DNA of 64,000 nucleotides from Miltoncostaea sp963823515 (GTDB lineage: Bacteria > Actinomycetota > Thermoleophilia > Miltoncostaeales > Miltoncostaeaceae): assembly GCA_963823515.1 (NCBI GenBank), contig CAWGMB010000006.1:124001-188000 (forward strand). Direction: 5' to 3'. The position numbers and the translations under genes are program-made. The notes beneath the pieces are model-generated. The model made no database searches. It was not told the DNA's origin and saw only the letters and a program-made list of their open reading frames with translations. This document shows, in pieces, positions 36,507 to 45,242 of this stretch (positions are counted from its first letter, which is position 1; each line of letters starts with the position of its first letter).

Positions 36507-36977
36507 ATGGGCCTCGGACCGCTCTCCCCCTCCTACTCCAGCGGCCGCGATTTCTCGGTCGAGGTGGACGGCGTGCGCTTTCGCTTCAGCGCCGCGGACT
36601 TCACCTCCCGCGTCGGCGCGGCCGCGGTCCAGCTCGGCCTGGCGACCCGGCCGCGCCTGGGGGCGGACGAGCTCGACGACCTCGTGGCGCTGGCCGCGCA
36701 CGGGCGGATCGGCGAGCCCAAGAGCGAGCTCGCCGCCCACGTCGAGTCGCACCGCGGCCGACTGCTGGACGGCCCCGACGACCTCGTGCTGTGGCTGCGC
36801 CGGCTGGTCTTCCGCGGCGCGTGGATCGACCAGCAGGTGGCCGACGGCACGCTCGTGCCCGAGTTCGACGAGGCGCGCGGCTTCCGGTATCGCAGCGCCG
36901 CCACCGGCCAGCCCGCCGCCGAGGAGGCCCCCATGCCGAACTGGTCCCAGATCGCCTACCGGGGCGTGAGCGGATGA
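36507..36977 (+). CDS. Unknown 156-aa protein
   Basis: Not recognised. Contains a short beta-rich start (FSVEVDGVRFRFSAADF) and a mixed helical middle with LVLWLRRLVFRGAWIDQQVADG. No signal peptide or transmembrane helix. The ATG at 36507 is preceded by an extended -10. The stop overlaps the next gene as ATGA, so the two products probably work together. Confidence 0.65.
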   Translation: MGLGPLSPSYSSGRDFSVEVDGVRFRFSAADFTSRVGAAAVQLGLATRPRLGADELDDLVALAAHGRIGEPKSELAAHVESHRGRLLDGPDDLVLWLRRLVFRGAWIDQQVADGTLVPEFDEARGFRYRSAATGQPAAEEAPMPNWSQIAYRGVSG

Positions 36978-37327
36978 TGGCCCAGACCCCCCAGGAGGTC
37001 CTCGAGGCCGTCCGGCGGCTGGAGGCCGACCTGGCCCGGATCCGCGCGGGCGCCCACGAGCGTGAGCGCGGCCTTTCGGACCTCCGGGCGGACATCGCCG
37101 CCGACGCGGCCCGCGAGCGTCAGTCGCTGGTCGAGGACATGGAGCGCCTGGTGGACCTGATCGGCGTCAGCTGGCGCGCGACCCACGACCAGATCGCCGC
37201 GCTCGCCGGTGAGGTGCAGGACCTCAGACGCTTCGCCGAGGAGGCCGTCGGGGGCTTCCGCGACGCGACGATGGAGCTGCACTTCGGCGCCGGCGGCGGC
37301 TACGAACGGGCCAACGGCACGTCGTAG
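36974..37327 (+). CDS. Unknown coiled-coil protein
   Basis: 117 aa, almost wholly helical with heptad-like Leu, Arg and Glu spacing across residues 5-95 (LEAVRRLEADLARIRAG, EDMERLVDLIGVSW). Cytoplasmic, no known motif. A likely partner of the protein encoded just upstream, with which it shares a four-base overlap. Confidence 0.65.
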   Translation: MMAQTPQEVLEAVRRLEADLARIRAGAHERERGLSDLRADIAADAARERQSLVEDMERLVDLIGVSWRATHDQIAALAGEVQDLRRFAEEAVGGFRDATMELHFGAGGGYERANGTS

Positions 37328-37345
37328 CGCGGGGCGTGCCGCCGT

Positions 37346-37654
37346 TCAGTCGCTCGGGCGGAGGGCCCCCTGGAGCGCGGCCATCGAGCGGGCGAAGAGC
37401 AGGCCCATGGCGTCGGCGGCCTCGTCGGGCGTCGGCTGCGGGGTGAGGGTCCCCATCGCGGCCGACGCCAGGACCACGGCCTGCTGGATCACCTGCCAGC
37501 GGTCGACCGCGGCCAGCTGACCGCCGGCCTCTGACTGCATCTCCTCGAAGGCCTCGCGCTGGGCGCGCATCAGCTCCTTGAGCTTCTCCTTGAAGTCCTC
37601 CCCCGCCCCCTCGCCGAAGGCGAAGGGGAACGGGAAGTCGGTGTCGTCGCTCAT
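37346..37654 (-). CDS. Unknown 102-aa protein
   Basis: Not recognised. Acidic, Phe/Pro-rich head (DFPFPFAFGEGAGEDF) followed by a helical body. GGGAGCG precedes the ATG as ribosome-binding site. It starts 10 bases after the talC stop and so is probably cotranscribed with talC; it converges with the plus-strand pair ending at 37327. Confidence 0.6.
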   Translation of the reverse strand: MSDDTDFPFPFAFGEGAGEDFKEKLKELMRAQREAFEEMQSEAGGQLAAVDRWQVIQQAVVLASAAMGTLTPQPTPDEAADAMGLLFARSMAALQGALRPSD

Positions 37655-37664
37655 CGCGCTCCCA

Positions 37665-38321
37665 CTACTTGGCCGCGCGCGCCTTGCGCGCCTCGGCGTC
37701 GGCGGTGAAGGTCTCGATGCCCTTCGCCGTCAGCGGGTGCTGGAGCATCTGGTAGAAGACCTTGGGGGGGATCGTCGCGATGTGCGCGCCCATGCGCGCG
37801 GCCTCGGTGACGTGCAGCGGCCCGCGGACCGATGCAGTGATGACCTCGGTGTCGTACATCGACGGCTCGAGGGCCTCGACGATCATGCGCAGGCACTCGA
37901 GGCCGTCGTGGCCGATGTCGTCGAAACGGCCGACGAACGGCGAGACGAAGGCGGCGCCCGCGGCGGCCGCCAGCAGCGCCTGCGGCGGGGTGAAGACCAG
38001 CGTCATGTTCACGCGGACGCTCTGTGCGGCCAGCGCGGAGGTGGCCGACAGGCCCTCCGCCGACATCGGCAGCTTGACCACGATGTTCGGGTGGATCGCG
38101 GCGAGGCGCTTGCCCTCCTCGATCATGTCCCCACGGGCGTCGGCGACGACCTCGGCCGAGACCGGCCCATCGACCAGCTCGCAGACCCGGCGATAGATGT
38201 CGTCGGGCTCGCCCTCGACCTTGGAGAGCAGGGTCGGATTGGTGGTGACCCCCTGGGCCACCCCCCATCCGGCGATGGTCTCGATGTCGGCCAGGTCCGC
38301 CGTGTCGATGAACAGCTTCAT
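37665..38321 (-). CDS. tal: Transaldolase, small TalC/fructose-6-phosphate aldolase type
   Basis: 218 aa, the short form of the family. Transfers dihydroxyacetone units in the pentose phosphate pathway. Starts MKLFIDTADLADIETIAGWG, then VTTNPTLLSK, the Schiff-base lysine in NIVVKLPMSAEGL near residue 84, and FVSPFVGRFDDIG near 132. GGGAGG ribosome-binding site upstream. A TAGCGT hexamer at 38359-38364 (minus strand) could serve as its own -10. Confidence 0.92.
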   Translation of the reverse strand: MKLFIDTADLADIETIAGWGVAQGVTTNPTLLSKVEGEPDDIYRRVCELVDGPVSAEVVADARGDMIEEGKRLAAIHPNIVVKLPMSAEGLSATSALAAQSVRVNMTLVFTPPQALLAAAAGAAFVSPFVGRFDDIGHDGLECLRMIVEALEPSMYDTEVITASVRGPLHVTEAARMGAHIATIPPKVFYQMLQHPLTAKGIETFTADAEARKARAAK

Positions 38322-38377
38322 GCCCTGTCCCTCCCTGTGGTCTTCTGTCCCCCGGTAGACGCTAGCACCGCCCGCGG

Positions 38378-39247
38378 CTACTTCACCACGTCGTGCCACC
38401 GCGCCGGTCGGCCCGTCACGAGCGCATCGGCAGTCGCGAGGGCCGGCCCGAGGAACCGGACGTTGTGCACCCGGAAGATGGTGGCGCCACGCGCGCGTGA
38501 CCACACCATCCCGGCGGCGGTGCCGGCGAGGCGGCGCGTGGCCGGCTGGCCGGTGATCGCCCCGAGCACCTTCTTGTTGGAGATCGGGATCAGCACCGGC
38601 CGCCCGAGCGCGACGACCTCGTCGATGCGGTGGAGCAGATCGAGGTCCTGAGGGGGCGACTTGCCGAGGCCGACGCCGGGGTCGATGACGATCCGCGCGG
38701 CCGGGATGCCCGCGGCGGCGGCGACCCCCAGCCGCTCACGCGCCCAGGCGCAGACCGTCGCGGGGACGTCAACGTCGGGGAACGAGGTGGGGCGCACCTT
38801 GGGTAGACCGAAGAAGTGCGTGAGCACGATCCCCACCCTCCCCGCGGCGGCGACGGCGACCATCTCCGGCTCGCGCAGGCCCGTGGGGTCGTTCAGGATC
38901 GACGCCCCTGCGGCGATGGCGGCGGCCGCGACCGCGGGCTTGAAGGTGTCGATCGCCACCGGCACGTCCACCCGGGCGACGATCCGCTCGATCACCGGCA
39001 CCACGCGCGCGATCTCCACCTCGACGGGCGTGTGCTCGGAGAACCGCAGCGACTCGCCCCCCACCTCCACCACGTCGGCGCCCTGGGCCGCGAGCCGCAG
39101 CCCGTGCGCGACCGCCCGATCGGTGCCCGCGTGGGCGCCCTGGTCGCTGAACGAGTCGGGGTTCGCGTTGACGATCCCCACGAGCCGGCCGATGGAGCAG
39201 TCGAGCGTGCCGCCCGAGTGCTCCCAGAGGAGCCGGCCGGCGCTCAC
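38378..39247 (-). CDS. folP: Dihydropteroate synthase family protein, divergent
   Basis: TIM-barrel enzyme joining pterin diphosphate and p-aminobenzoate in folate synthesis. 289 aa. Motifs: GIVNANPDSFSDQG near residue 23, GADVVEVGGES near 58, ILNDPTGL near 115, VIDPGVGLGKS near 190. Several positions differ from the usual sequence: NANPDSFS for N-VTPDSFS, EVGGESLRF for D-GGESTRP, and PISNKKVLGAITGQ in place of G-SRK-F. It may be a true but divergent FolP or a paralogue like mycobacterial FolP2. GTG overlaps the thrB stop. Confidence 0.75.
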   Translation of the reverse strand: MSAGRLLWEHSGGTLDCSIGRLVGIVNANPDSFSDQGAHAGTDRAVAHGLRLAAQGADVVEVGGESLRFSEHTPVEVEIARVVPVIERIVARVDVPVAIDTFKPAVAAAAIAAGASILNDPTGLREPEMVAVAAAGRVGIVLTHFFGLPKVRPTSFPDVDVPATVCAWARERLGVAAAAGIPAARIVIDPGVGLGKSPPQDLDLLHRIDEVVALGRPVLIPISNKKVLGAITGQPATRRLAGTAAGMVWSRARGATIFRVHNVRFLGPALATADALVTGRPARWHDVVK

Positions 39248-40185
39248 CCCACGGCGCGCGCGAGGCGCAGGTCGGACCCTCCGGTCCAGCGGGCGCGCAC
39301 CCCGGCGGCGCTCGGCCGCGAGGGCCTCACGCGCGCCGCGATGCCGGCCGCGGCCAGCGCCGCCTCGGCCGCCGCGGCGACCCGGGCGGCTCCGTCCTGC
39401 CGGCACCACAGCAGCATCGCCGGCCCGGAGCCCGAGATCGTCGCGCCGACGCAGTCCCCGCCGTCCACCAGGCCGCGCACGACCTCGACGCCCGGGATGC
39501 GCGGAGCGCGGTGGGGCTCGTGCACGCGATCCTCGAGCAGGGTGGGCAGTTCGTCCAGGCGGCCCTCGCAGAGGGCGAGCGTGAGCCCGATGGCGTTCGC
39601 GAGCGTGGCGGCCACGTCGGCCAGCGGCACCTGGGCCGGCATCGCGCGGCGGGCGGCGTCGGTGGAGGTGCGCTCCTCGGGGATCACCGCGACGAACGTG
39701 AGCTCCTCCGGCAGGGCGATCAGGCGGCCCGTCGGGCCGGGGCCGACGGCCACCAGGCCACCCATGATGCAGGCGGCGGCGTTGTCGGCGTGCCCCTCGA
39801 TCTCGGTCGCGCGGGCGAGCAGGTCGTCGGGCGTCCAGAGCAGGCGCCCGAGGGCGTTGGCCGCGACCAGCCCGCAGCACACGGCCGCCGCCGATGAGCC
39901 GAGGCCCCGGCCCAGCGGGATCCGATTGCGGCACTCGATCGCCAGGCCCTCGAGCGAGCCCAGCCCCATCTCGAGGGCCCGGCACACCAGGTTGGAGGCG
40001 TCCTCGGGGACCTCGCCCTCGCCCTCCCCCGTGACACGCACCTCCAGGGGCCCGGGGCGGCGGGTGATGACGACCGCGTTGCCCAGGTCGAGGGCGACCG
40101 CGAGGCAGTCGAAGCCCGGGCCGAGGTTCGCCGAGGTGGCGGGCGCGCTGACGGTCAGCGCCTCCAGTGGCCTGTCCTCACCCAA
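39244..40185 (-). CDS. thrB: Homoserine kinase
   Basis: GHMP-family kinase making O-phosphohomoserine for threonine synthesis. 313 aa. PATSANLGPGFDCLAVAL near residue 15, ATP loop IPLGRGLGSSAAAV near 90, and ATISGSGPAML near 250. The TTG start overlaps the thrC stop by eight bases; no better start is in frame. Fourth gene of lysA-hom-thrC-thrB. Confidence 0.95.
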   Translation of the reverse strand: MGEDRPLEALTVSAPATSANLGPGFDCLAVALDLGNAVVITRRPGPLEVRVTGEGEGEVPEDASNLVCRALEMGLGSLEGLAIECRNRIPLGRGLGSSAAAVCCGLVAANALGRLLWTPDDLLARATEIEGHADNAAACIMGGLVAVGPGPTGRLIALPEELTFVAVIPEERTSTDAARRAMPAQVPLADVAATLANAIGLTLALCEGRLDELPTLLEDRVHEPHRAPRIPGVEVVRGLVDGGDCVGATISGSGPAMLLWCRQDGAARVAAAAEAALAAAGIAARVRPSRPSAAGVRARWTGGSDLRLARAVG

Positions 40186-41224
40186 AGACGGCCTCCTCGA
40201 TCGCCGAGATGTCGGCGGGCAGGCGGCGGACCGGCTCGCAGGCCGCGATCGCGGTGTCGGGGTCCTTGAGGCCGTGGCCGGTGAGCACGCAGACGACCCT
40301 CTCGCCGGGGCGGAGGTCTCCGGCCTCGGCGCGGGCGATCAGCCCGGCCACCGAGGCGGCCGAGGCCGGCTCGCAGAAGACGCCCTCCTCGCGGGCCAGC
40401 AGCGCGTAGGCGGCGAGGATCTGGGCGTCGGTCACCGCAGCGACCCCGCCGCCCGAGGCCCCCATCGCGTCCATGGCCTGGGCGCCGCGGGCCGGCTTGC
40501 CGATGCGGATGGCGGTCGCGACGGTCTCGGGCCGCTCGACCGGCGCGCCGTGGACCAGCGGCGCCGCCCCGGCGGCCTGGAAGCCGTAGAGCCGCGGCAG
40601 GCGCGTGGAGCGCTCGGCGTCGCGGTAGGCCTGGAAGCCGAGCCAGTACGCGTTGATGTTGCCCGCGTTGCCGACCGGGATGCAGAGCACGTCGGGGGCG
40701 TCGCCGAGCACGTCGCACACCTCGAAGGCGCCGGTGCGCTGGCCGTCGATCCGGTACTCGTTGACCGAGTTGACCAGGGCGATCGGGTGGCTCTCGGCGA
40801 GTTCGCGCACGGCGACCAGGGCGTCGTCGAAGCTGCCGTCGATCGCCAGGACGCGAGCGCCGTGCATCAGCGCCTGCGCGAGCTTGCCGGCGGCGATCTT
40901 GCCCTCGGGGATGATCACCGCGGCCGTGATCCCGGCCCGCGCCGCATACGCGGCGGCCGACGCGGAGGTGTTGCCGGTGGAGGCGCAGATGACCGCGGTC
41001 GCGCCCTCCTCGACGGCCTTCGAGATGGCCATCGTCATGCCGCGGTCCTTGAAGCTGCCCGTGGGGTTCATCCCCTCGAGCTTGGCGTGGACCTCGATGT
41101 CGTAGCGCGCCGAGAGCCGCGGGAGCGGGATCAGCGGCGTGCCCCCCTCGCCGAGCGAGACGATCGGCGTGTCCGGCCCGACGGGCAGGAACTCGCGGTA
41201 GCGCTCGATGAGGGGCGTCGTCAT
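40178..41224 (-). CDS. thrC: Threonine synthase
   Basis: PLP enzyme converting O-phosphohomoserine to threonine. 348 aa. PLP lysine in NPTGSFKDRGMTMAI near residue 58, STGNTSASAAAYA near 83, and phosphate-binding glycines in PVGNAGNINAYW near 180. The ATG overlaps the hom stop as ATGA. Confidence 0.95.
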   Translation of the reverse strand: MTTPLIERYREFLPVGPDTPIVSLGEGGTPLIPLPRLSARYDIEVHAKLEGMNPTGSFKDRGMTMAISKAVEEGATAVICASTGNTSASAAAYAARAGITAAVIIPEGKIAAGKLAQALMHGARVLAIDGSFDDALVAVRELAESHPIALVNSVNEYRIDGQRTGAFEVCDVLGDAPDVLCIPVGNAGNINAYWLGFQAYRDAERSTRLPRLYGFQAAGAAPLVHGAPVERPETVATAIRIGKPARGAQAMDAMGASGGGVAAVTDAQILAAYALLAREEGVFCEPASAASVAGLIARAEAGDLRPGERVVCVLTGHGLKDPDTAIAACEPVRRLPADISAIEEAVFG

Positions 41225-42540
41225 CGCCGGTCTCCGCCTTCCCCGGATCCGAGGACGCGGATCATGACGGGCTCGCCGCGGACGTCGCCCAGGGCCCGGA
41301 CGCGCGCGAGCGCGCGCTCCATGCGCTCCTCCGGACCGGAATGGATGATCAGCACGAGGCGGGCCTCGTCGCCGGAGCCGCTCTGCACGACCGAGCGGAT
41401 CGACAGCTCCTCGTCGCCGAAGATCGAGGCGATGCGCGCCAGCACGCCGGGGCGGTCGGCCACCGACATGCGCAGGTAGAAGGCCGAGGCGACACCGCCG
41501 GGCGGCGCGATCGGGCGGCCGGCGTCGACGAGGGCGTTGTGCAGGAACGAGCCCTGGTGGGTGCCGAGGATCGAGAGGATGTCGGCGAGCACGGCCGACG
41601 CCGTCTCGGCGCCGCCCGCGCCGGGGCCGACCAGCATGATCTCGCGGGTCGCGGCCGACTCGATCAGCACGGCGTTGTCGGGGCCGCTGATTGCCGCGAG
41701 CCGGTGGCCGCGGGGCACCAGGGCCGGGTAGACGCGCGCGCTCACCGCGCCGTCGATCAGGCGAGCGACGCCGAGCAGCTTCACCACGAAGCCCAGCGCC
41801 GCGGCGTGCTCCATGTCCTCGGCCTCGAGGCGGTCGATGCCCTCGTAGGGCACGTCGTCGAGGAGCACGCGCGAGTGGAAGGCGATCGACGAGAGGATCG
41901 CCATCTTGGCCGCCGCGTCGGCGCCGCCGACGTCCTCGGTGGGGTCGGCCTCGGCGTAGCCGAGATCGTGGGCCCTGCCGAGCGCCGCGTCGTAGGAGAG
42001 GCCGCCGCGTGCCATCTCGGTGAGGATGAAGTTCGTCGTGCCGTTGACGATGCCGGTGACTGCGGTGACCTCGGCGGCCAGCAGCGACTCGCGCAGCACC
42101 TTGATCACCGGGATCGCGGCGCACGCCGACGCCTCGAAGCGCAGCTCGGCGCCGGCGGCCTGGGCGGCGGCGAGCAGCTCCGGCCCGTTGCGGGAGAGCA
42201 GCTGCTTGTTGGCCGTCACGACCGAGGTGCCGCGGGCGAGGGCGGTGCGCAGATAGCCGAGCGTGGGGTCGAGCCCGCCCATCACCTCGACCACGATCGA
42301 CACGGTCGGGTCCTCGAGCACCCTGGCGGGGTCGGTCGTGATCAGGCGGGGATCGACCCCCGGGCGCACCCGCGACGCGTCGCGCACCAGCACCGGTCCG
42401 AGCTCGAGCCGCTGCCCGGAGGCGCGCGTGATCGTCTCCCCGCCCTCGCTCAGCAGCCGAACGACGGCCTGGCCGACGGTGCCGCAGCCGAGCAGCCCGA
42501 TGCGGACGGGGGACCCGTCGGGTGGCGGCGGCGGGCTCAC
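41221..42540 (-). CDS. hom: Homoserine dehydrogenase with ACT domain
   Basis: Reduces aspartate semialdehyde to homoserine. 439 aa. NAD(P) loop IGLLGCGTVGQAVV near residue 15, SVVTANKQLLS near 105, VTGIVNGTTNFILTEM near 155, catalytic region GYAEADPTEDVGGADAA near 190; C-terminal ACT domain (about 355-430: FYLRMSVADRPGVLARIA) gives likely feedback control by threonine. GTG overlaps the lysA stop as GTGA. Confidence 0.96.
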   Translation of the reverse strand: MSPPPPPDGSPVRIGLLGCGTVGQAVVRLLSEGGETITRASGQRLELGPVLVRDASRVRPGVDPRLITTDPARVLEDPTVSIVVEVMGGLDPTLGYLRTALARGTSVVTANKQLLSRNGPELLAAAQAAGAELRFEASACAAIPVIKVLRESLLAAEVTAVTGIVNGTTNFILTEMARGGLSYDAALGRAHDLGYAEADPTEDVGGADAAAKMAILSSIAFHSRVLLDDVPYEGIDRLEAEDMEHAAALGFVVKLLGVARLIDGAVSARVYPALVPRGHRLAAISGPDNAVLIESAATREIMLVGPGAGGAETASAVLADILSILGTHQGSFLHNALVDAGRPIAPPGGVASAFYLRMSVADRPGVLARIASIFGDEELSIRSVVQSGSGDEARLVLIIHSGPEERMERALARVRALGDVRGEPVMIRVLGSGEGGDRR

Positions 42541-43838
42541 ACGTCCCGCGCGACGAGGTCGTGGTAGGTCTCGCGCCGGGTGACCAGGCGGGCGGTCCCG
42601 CCGTCCACGAAGACGACCGCCGGGCGGGTCACCCCGTTGTAGTTGGAGGCCATGGACACACCGTAGGCCCCGGTGGCCGGCAGGCACACCAGGTCGCCCG
42701 GGCCGACCGGCGGCAGGGCCGCCTCGGAGACGAGGACGTCCCCGCTCTCGCAGTGCTTGCCCACCAGGCGCAGCGTCTCGGTGGGCTCGGCCTCGGCGCG
42801 GTTGGCGAGCAGCGGCTCGTAGACCGCGCCGTAGAGCATCGGGCGCATCAGGTCGCTCATGCCGCCATCGACCGAGGCGTAGGTGCGCACGCCCGGTATG
42901 ACCTTGGTGCCGCCGACGCGGTAGAGCGTGACGCCGGCCCGTCCCACGATGCTGCGGCCCGGCTCGACGAGCACGCGCGGCATCGGCAGGCCTATCCTGC
43001 CCCACTCGGCGCGCACCGACTCGACGACCGCCTCGGCGTAGTCCTCGACGGCCGCGGGGCGGTCGTCGCGGGTGTAGGCGATGCCCAGGCCGCCGCCCAT
43101 GTCCATGATCCGCATGTCGTCACCGCCGCAGGAGGCGACGAAGTCGGCGACGATCGCCGCGGCCGCGCCGTAGCCCGAGAGGTCGAAGAGCTGCGAGCCG
43201 ATGTGGCAGTGCAGGCCGACGAGCTCGAGCGACGGGGCCGCACGGACGGCGTCGACCGCTTCGCGGGCCGGCCCCCCCTCGATCGAGAAGCCGAACTTCG
43301 AGTCGATCTGGCCCGTGGAGATGTAGGAGTGGGTCGACGGCTTCACGCCGGGCGTCACGCGGACGAGGACCGGCTGCACGCGGCCGCGGGCCGCGGCCTC
43401 GCGGCCCAGCGACGCGACCTCGTCGAGGTTGTCCACGATGATCGTGCCGACGCGCGCGTCGAGGGCCTCCCCCAGCTCGCGGGCGTCCTTGTTGTTGCCG
43501 TGCATGTAGATCCGCTCGGGCGGGAACCCGGCCCGCAGCGCGGCGAAGAGCTCGCCGCCCGAGGCGACGTCCACGCACAGGCCCTCCTCGCACGCCAGGC
43601 GGAGCATCGCCTGGCCGAAGTAGGCCTTGCTGGCGTAGATGACGTCCACGTCGGGAGCCAGAGCGGCGAAGGCCGCGCGGTAGGCACGCGCCATCCCGCG
43701 CAGGGCGCCTTCGTCGTAGACGACGAGTGGGGTGCCGTGCTCCTCGGCGAGGTCCACCAGGTCGCACCCGCCGATTGACAGGTGGCCCTCGGCAGTGACC
43801 GCTGCTGAGGGGGGCAGCACCTGATCGAGCGGCTTCAT
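42537..43838 (-). CDS. lysA: Diaminopimelate decarboxylase
   Basis: Last step of lysine synthesis from meso-diaminopimelate. 433 aa, alanine racemase-like barrel. PLP lysine in VIYASKAYFGQAM near residue 70, GLHCHIGSQ near 215, MGGGLGIAY near 250, and the catalytic Cys in KHCESGDVL near 360. First gene of the aspartate-family operon. TGGTACCGT (extended -10 ending 11 bases before the ATG) suggests a very short leader. Confidence 0.96.
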   Translation of the reverse strand: MKPLDQVLPPSAAVTAEGHLSIGGCDLVDLAEEHGTPLVVYDEGALRGMARAYRAAFAALAPDVDVIYASKAYFGQAMLRLACEEGLCVDVASGGELFAALRAGFPPERIYMHGNNKDARELGEALDARVGTIIVDNLDEVASLGREAAARGRVQPVLVRVTPGVKPSTHSYISTGQIDSKFGFSIEGGPAREAVDAVRAAPSLELVGLHCHIGSQLFDLSGYGAAAAIVADFVASCGGDDMRIMDMGGGLGIAYTRDDRPAAVEDYAEAVVESVRAEWGRIGLPMPRVLVEPGRSIVGRAGVTLYRVGGTKVIPGVRTYASVDGGMSDLMRPMLYGAVYEPLLANRAEAEPTETLRLVGKHCESGDVLVSEAALPPVGPGDLVCLPATGAYGVSMASNYNGVTRPAVVFVDGGTARLVTRRETYHDLVARDV

Positions 43839-43849
43839 GGGCGGGCGAG

Positions 43850-43876
43850 ACGGTACCAGATCGGCCTGGTTATCCT
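43850..43876. promoter_or_regulatory. Divergent -10 elements between lysA and the hydrolase gene
   Basis: In the 44-bp gap, TACCGT on the minus strand (43855-43850) faces lysA and TATCCT on the plus strand (43871-43876) lies six bases before the GTG at 43883. Both fit TAnnnT. The two promoters must overlap, so expression may be mutually exclusive. Confidence 0.45.
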
Positions 43877-43882
43877 CGCACC

Positions 43883-44542
43883 GTGCGCCGGCCCGTCGCC
43901 ATCGCCCTGCACGCGCCGGGCGGACCGGAGCTCGCCGGCCTCTCGTGGGAGGCGGGGGCCGGAACCCCCGCCGTCCTGGTGGTCCCGGGGCTCGGCAGCC
44001 GCAAGGAGAACCACGCCGATTTCGCCGCGGCCGTCGCGGCGCGCGGGATGGGCGCCCTGGCGCTGGATCTGAGGGGTCACGGCGGCAGCGGCGGGGTGCT
44101 CGACGCGGACGTGATGGACGACCTGATCGCCGGCCTGGACTCCCTCGCGGCGCGGGGGCACGCCCCGCTCGGCGTGCGCGGCACGTCGATGGGAGGGCTG
44201 CTCGCGCTGCACGCGGCCGCCCGCGACGCGCGCGTGCGCGCAGTGGTCGCACTCTGCCCGGCGCGGCCCGCCGGGCTCGCGCGCGTGGTCGAGGAGACCT
44301 GGCCGCTCGGCCTGGAGCCCGCCCCCGTGGTGGCGCCGCGCGACGGGGTGGCGCGCGGCTACTGGCACGCGACCGGCGACGCCAGCGTGCCCTGGGGCGG
44401 GACGCTCGCGCTGGCGGGCCTGACGCACCACCCGATGCGCCTGCGAATCGCGCTCGGCGGCGGCCACGGGAGCCTGCAGCACGACCCGGCGGTGATCGCC
44501 GAGTCGGCCGACTTCCTGAACGCCCACCTGCGCCCGGCATGA
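43883..44542 (+). CDS. Alpha/beta hydrolase
   Basis: 219 aa. Oxyanion-side motif VLVVPGLGSRKENHADF near residue 33, LDLRGHGGSGG near 60, nucleophile elbow GTSMGG near 100, and a His in GGHGSLQHD near 192 as possible catalytic base. Cytoplasmic. Substrate not predictable. The GTG start has a -10 six bases upstream. Overlaps the uracil-DNA glycosylase gene as ATGA. Confidence 0.8.
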   Translation: MRRPVAIALHAPGGPELAGLSWEAGAGTPAVLVVPGLGSRKENHADFAAAVAARGMGALALDLRGHGGSGGVLDADVMDDLIAGLDSLAARGHAPLGVRGTSMGGLLALHAAARDARVRAVVALCPARPAGLARVVEETWPLGLEPAPVVAPRDGVARGYWHATGDASVPWGGTLALAGLTHHPMRLRIALGGGHGSLQHDPAVIAESADFLNAHLRPA

Positions 44543-45216
44543 GCCTCGACGACCTCGCCGCGGAGATCGTCGCGTGCCGGGCGTGCCCGCGACTGGTGGC
44601 CTGGCGGGAGGAGGTCGGGCGGGTGAGGCGCCGGGCCTACGCCGACCAGGAGTACTGGGCGCGTCCCGTGCCCGGGTTCGGCGACCCCGACCCGTGGCTC
44701 GTGATCGTGGGTCTCGCCCCGGCGGCGCACGGCGCCAACCGGACCGGCCGGGTCTTCACGGGCGACCGCAGCGGCGACGTCCTGTTCGCAGCGCTCCACC
44801 GCGCGGGCCTCGCCTCACAGCCGACGTCGGTGGGCCGCGACGACGGTCTGCGCCTCACCGGCTGCCGCGTGACGGCCGCCGTGCGCTGCGCGCCGCCGGC
44901 CAACAGGCCGGAGCCCGGCGAACGCGCCCGCTGCCTGCCGTACCTGCGACGCGAGCTGGCGCTGTGCGCCGGCACGCGCGTGGTGATGGCGCTCGGGGCG
45001 ATCGGCTGGGACGCGGTGCTGCGCACCCTCGCACCCCCGCGCCCATGGCCCCGCTTCGGCCACGGAGCCGAGGTGCGGATCGGCGACCTGATCCTCATCG
45101 GCTCGTATCACCCGAGCCAGCAGAACGTCTTCACCGGCCGGCTGACCCCGTCGATGCTGGACGACGTGCTGACGCGGGCTCACGAGATCGCATGGGGAGC
45201 CGCGTCCGGGGAATAG
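44539..45216 (+). CDS. Family 5 uracil-DNA glycosylase (UdgB)
   Basis: Base-excision repair enzyme removing uracil and some other deaminated bases. 225 aa. Motif 1 VGLAPAAHGANRTGRVFTGD near residue 56 lacks the polar catalytic residue, as is characteristic of family 5; motif 2 GSYHPSQQNVFTGRL near 193. Cysteines at 13 and 16 (CRACP) plus two later ones likely hold a 4Fe-4S cluster. Operonic with the hydrolase upstream. Confidence 0.9.
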   Translation: MSLDDLAAEIVACRACPRLVAWREEVGRVRRRAYADQEYWARPVPGFGDPDPWLVIVGLAPAAHGANRTGRVFTGDRSGDVLFAALHRAGLASQPTSVGRDDGLRLTGCRVTAAVRCAPPANRPEPGERARCLPYLRRELALCAGTRVVMALGAIGWDAVLRTLAPPRPWPRFGHGAEVRIGDLILIGSYHPSQQNVFTGRLTPSMLDDVLTRAHEIAWGAASGE

Positions 45217-45224
45217 ACATCCCC

Positions 45225-45241
45225 CGCCGCGGTCAGCGGCG
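45225..45241. terminator. Short hairpin between convergent genes
   Basis: A 6-bp GC stem (45225-45230 with 45236-45241) lies between the stop at 45216 (plus) and the stop at 45243 (minus). Weak, but correctly placed for a bidirectional terminator. Confidence 0.4.
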
Positions 45242-45242
45242 A

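Noticed and set aside
33703..36969. Long plus-strand frame opposite the two-component and CpaB genes
   Set aside because: Antisense shadow with low-complexity content; the minus-strand genes have full domain motifs and ribosome-binding sites.
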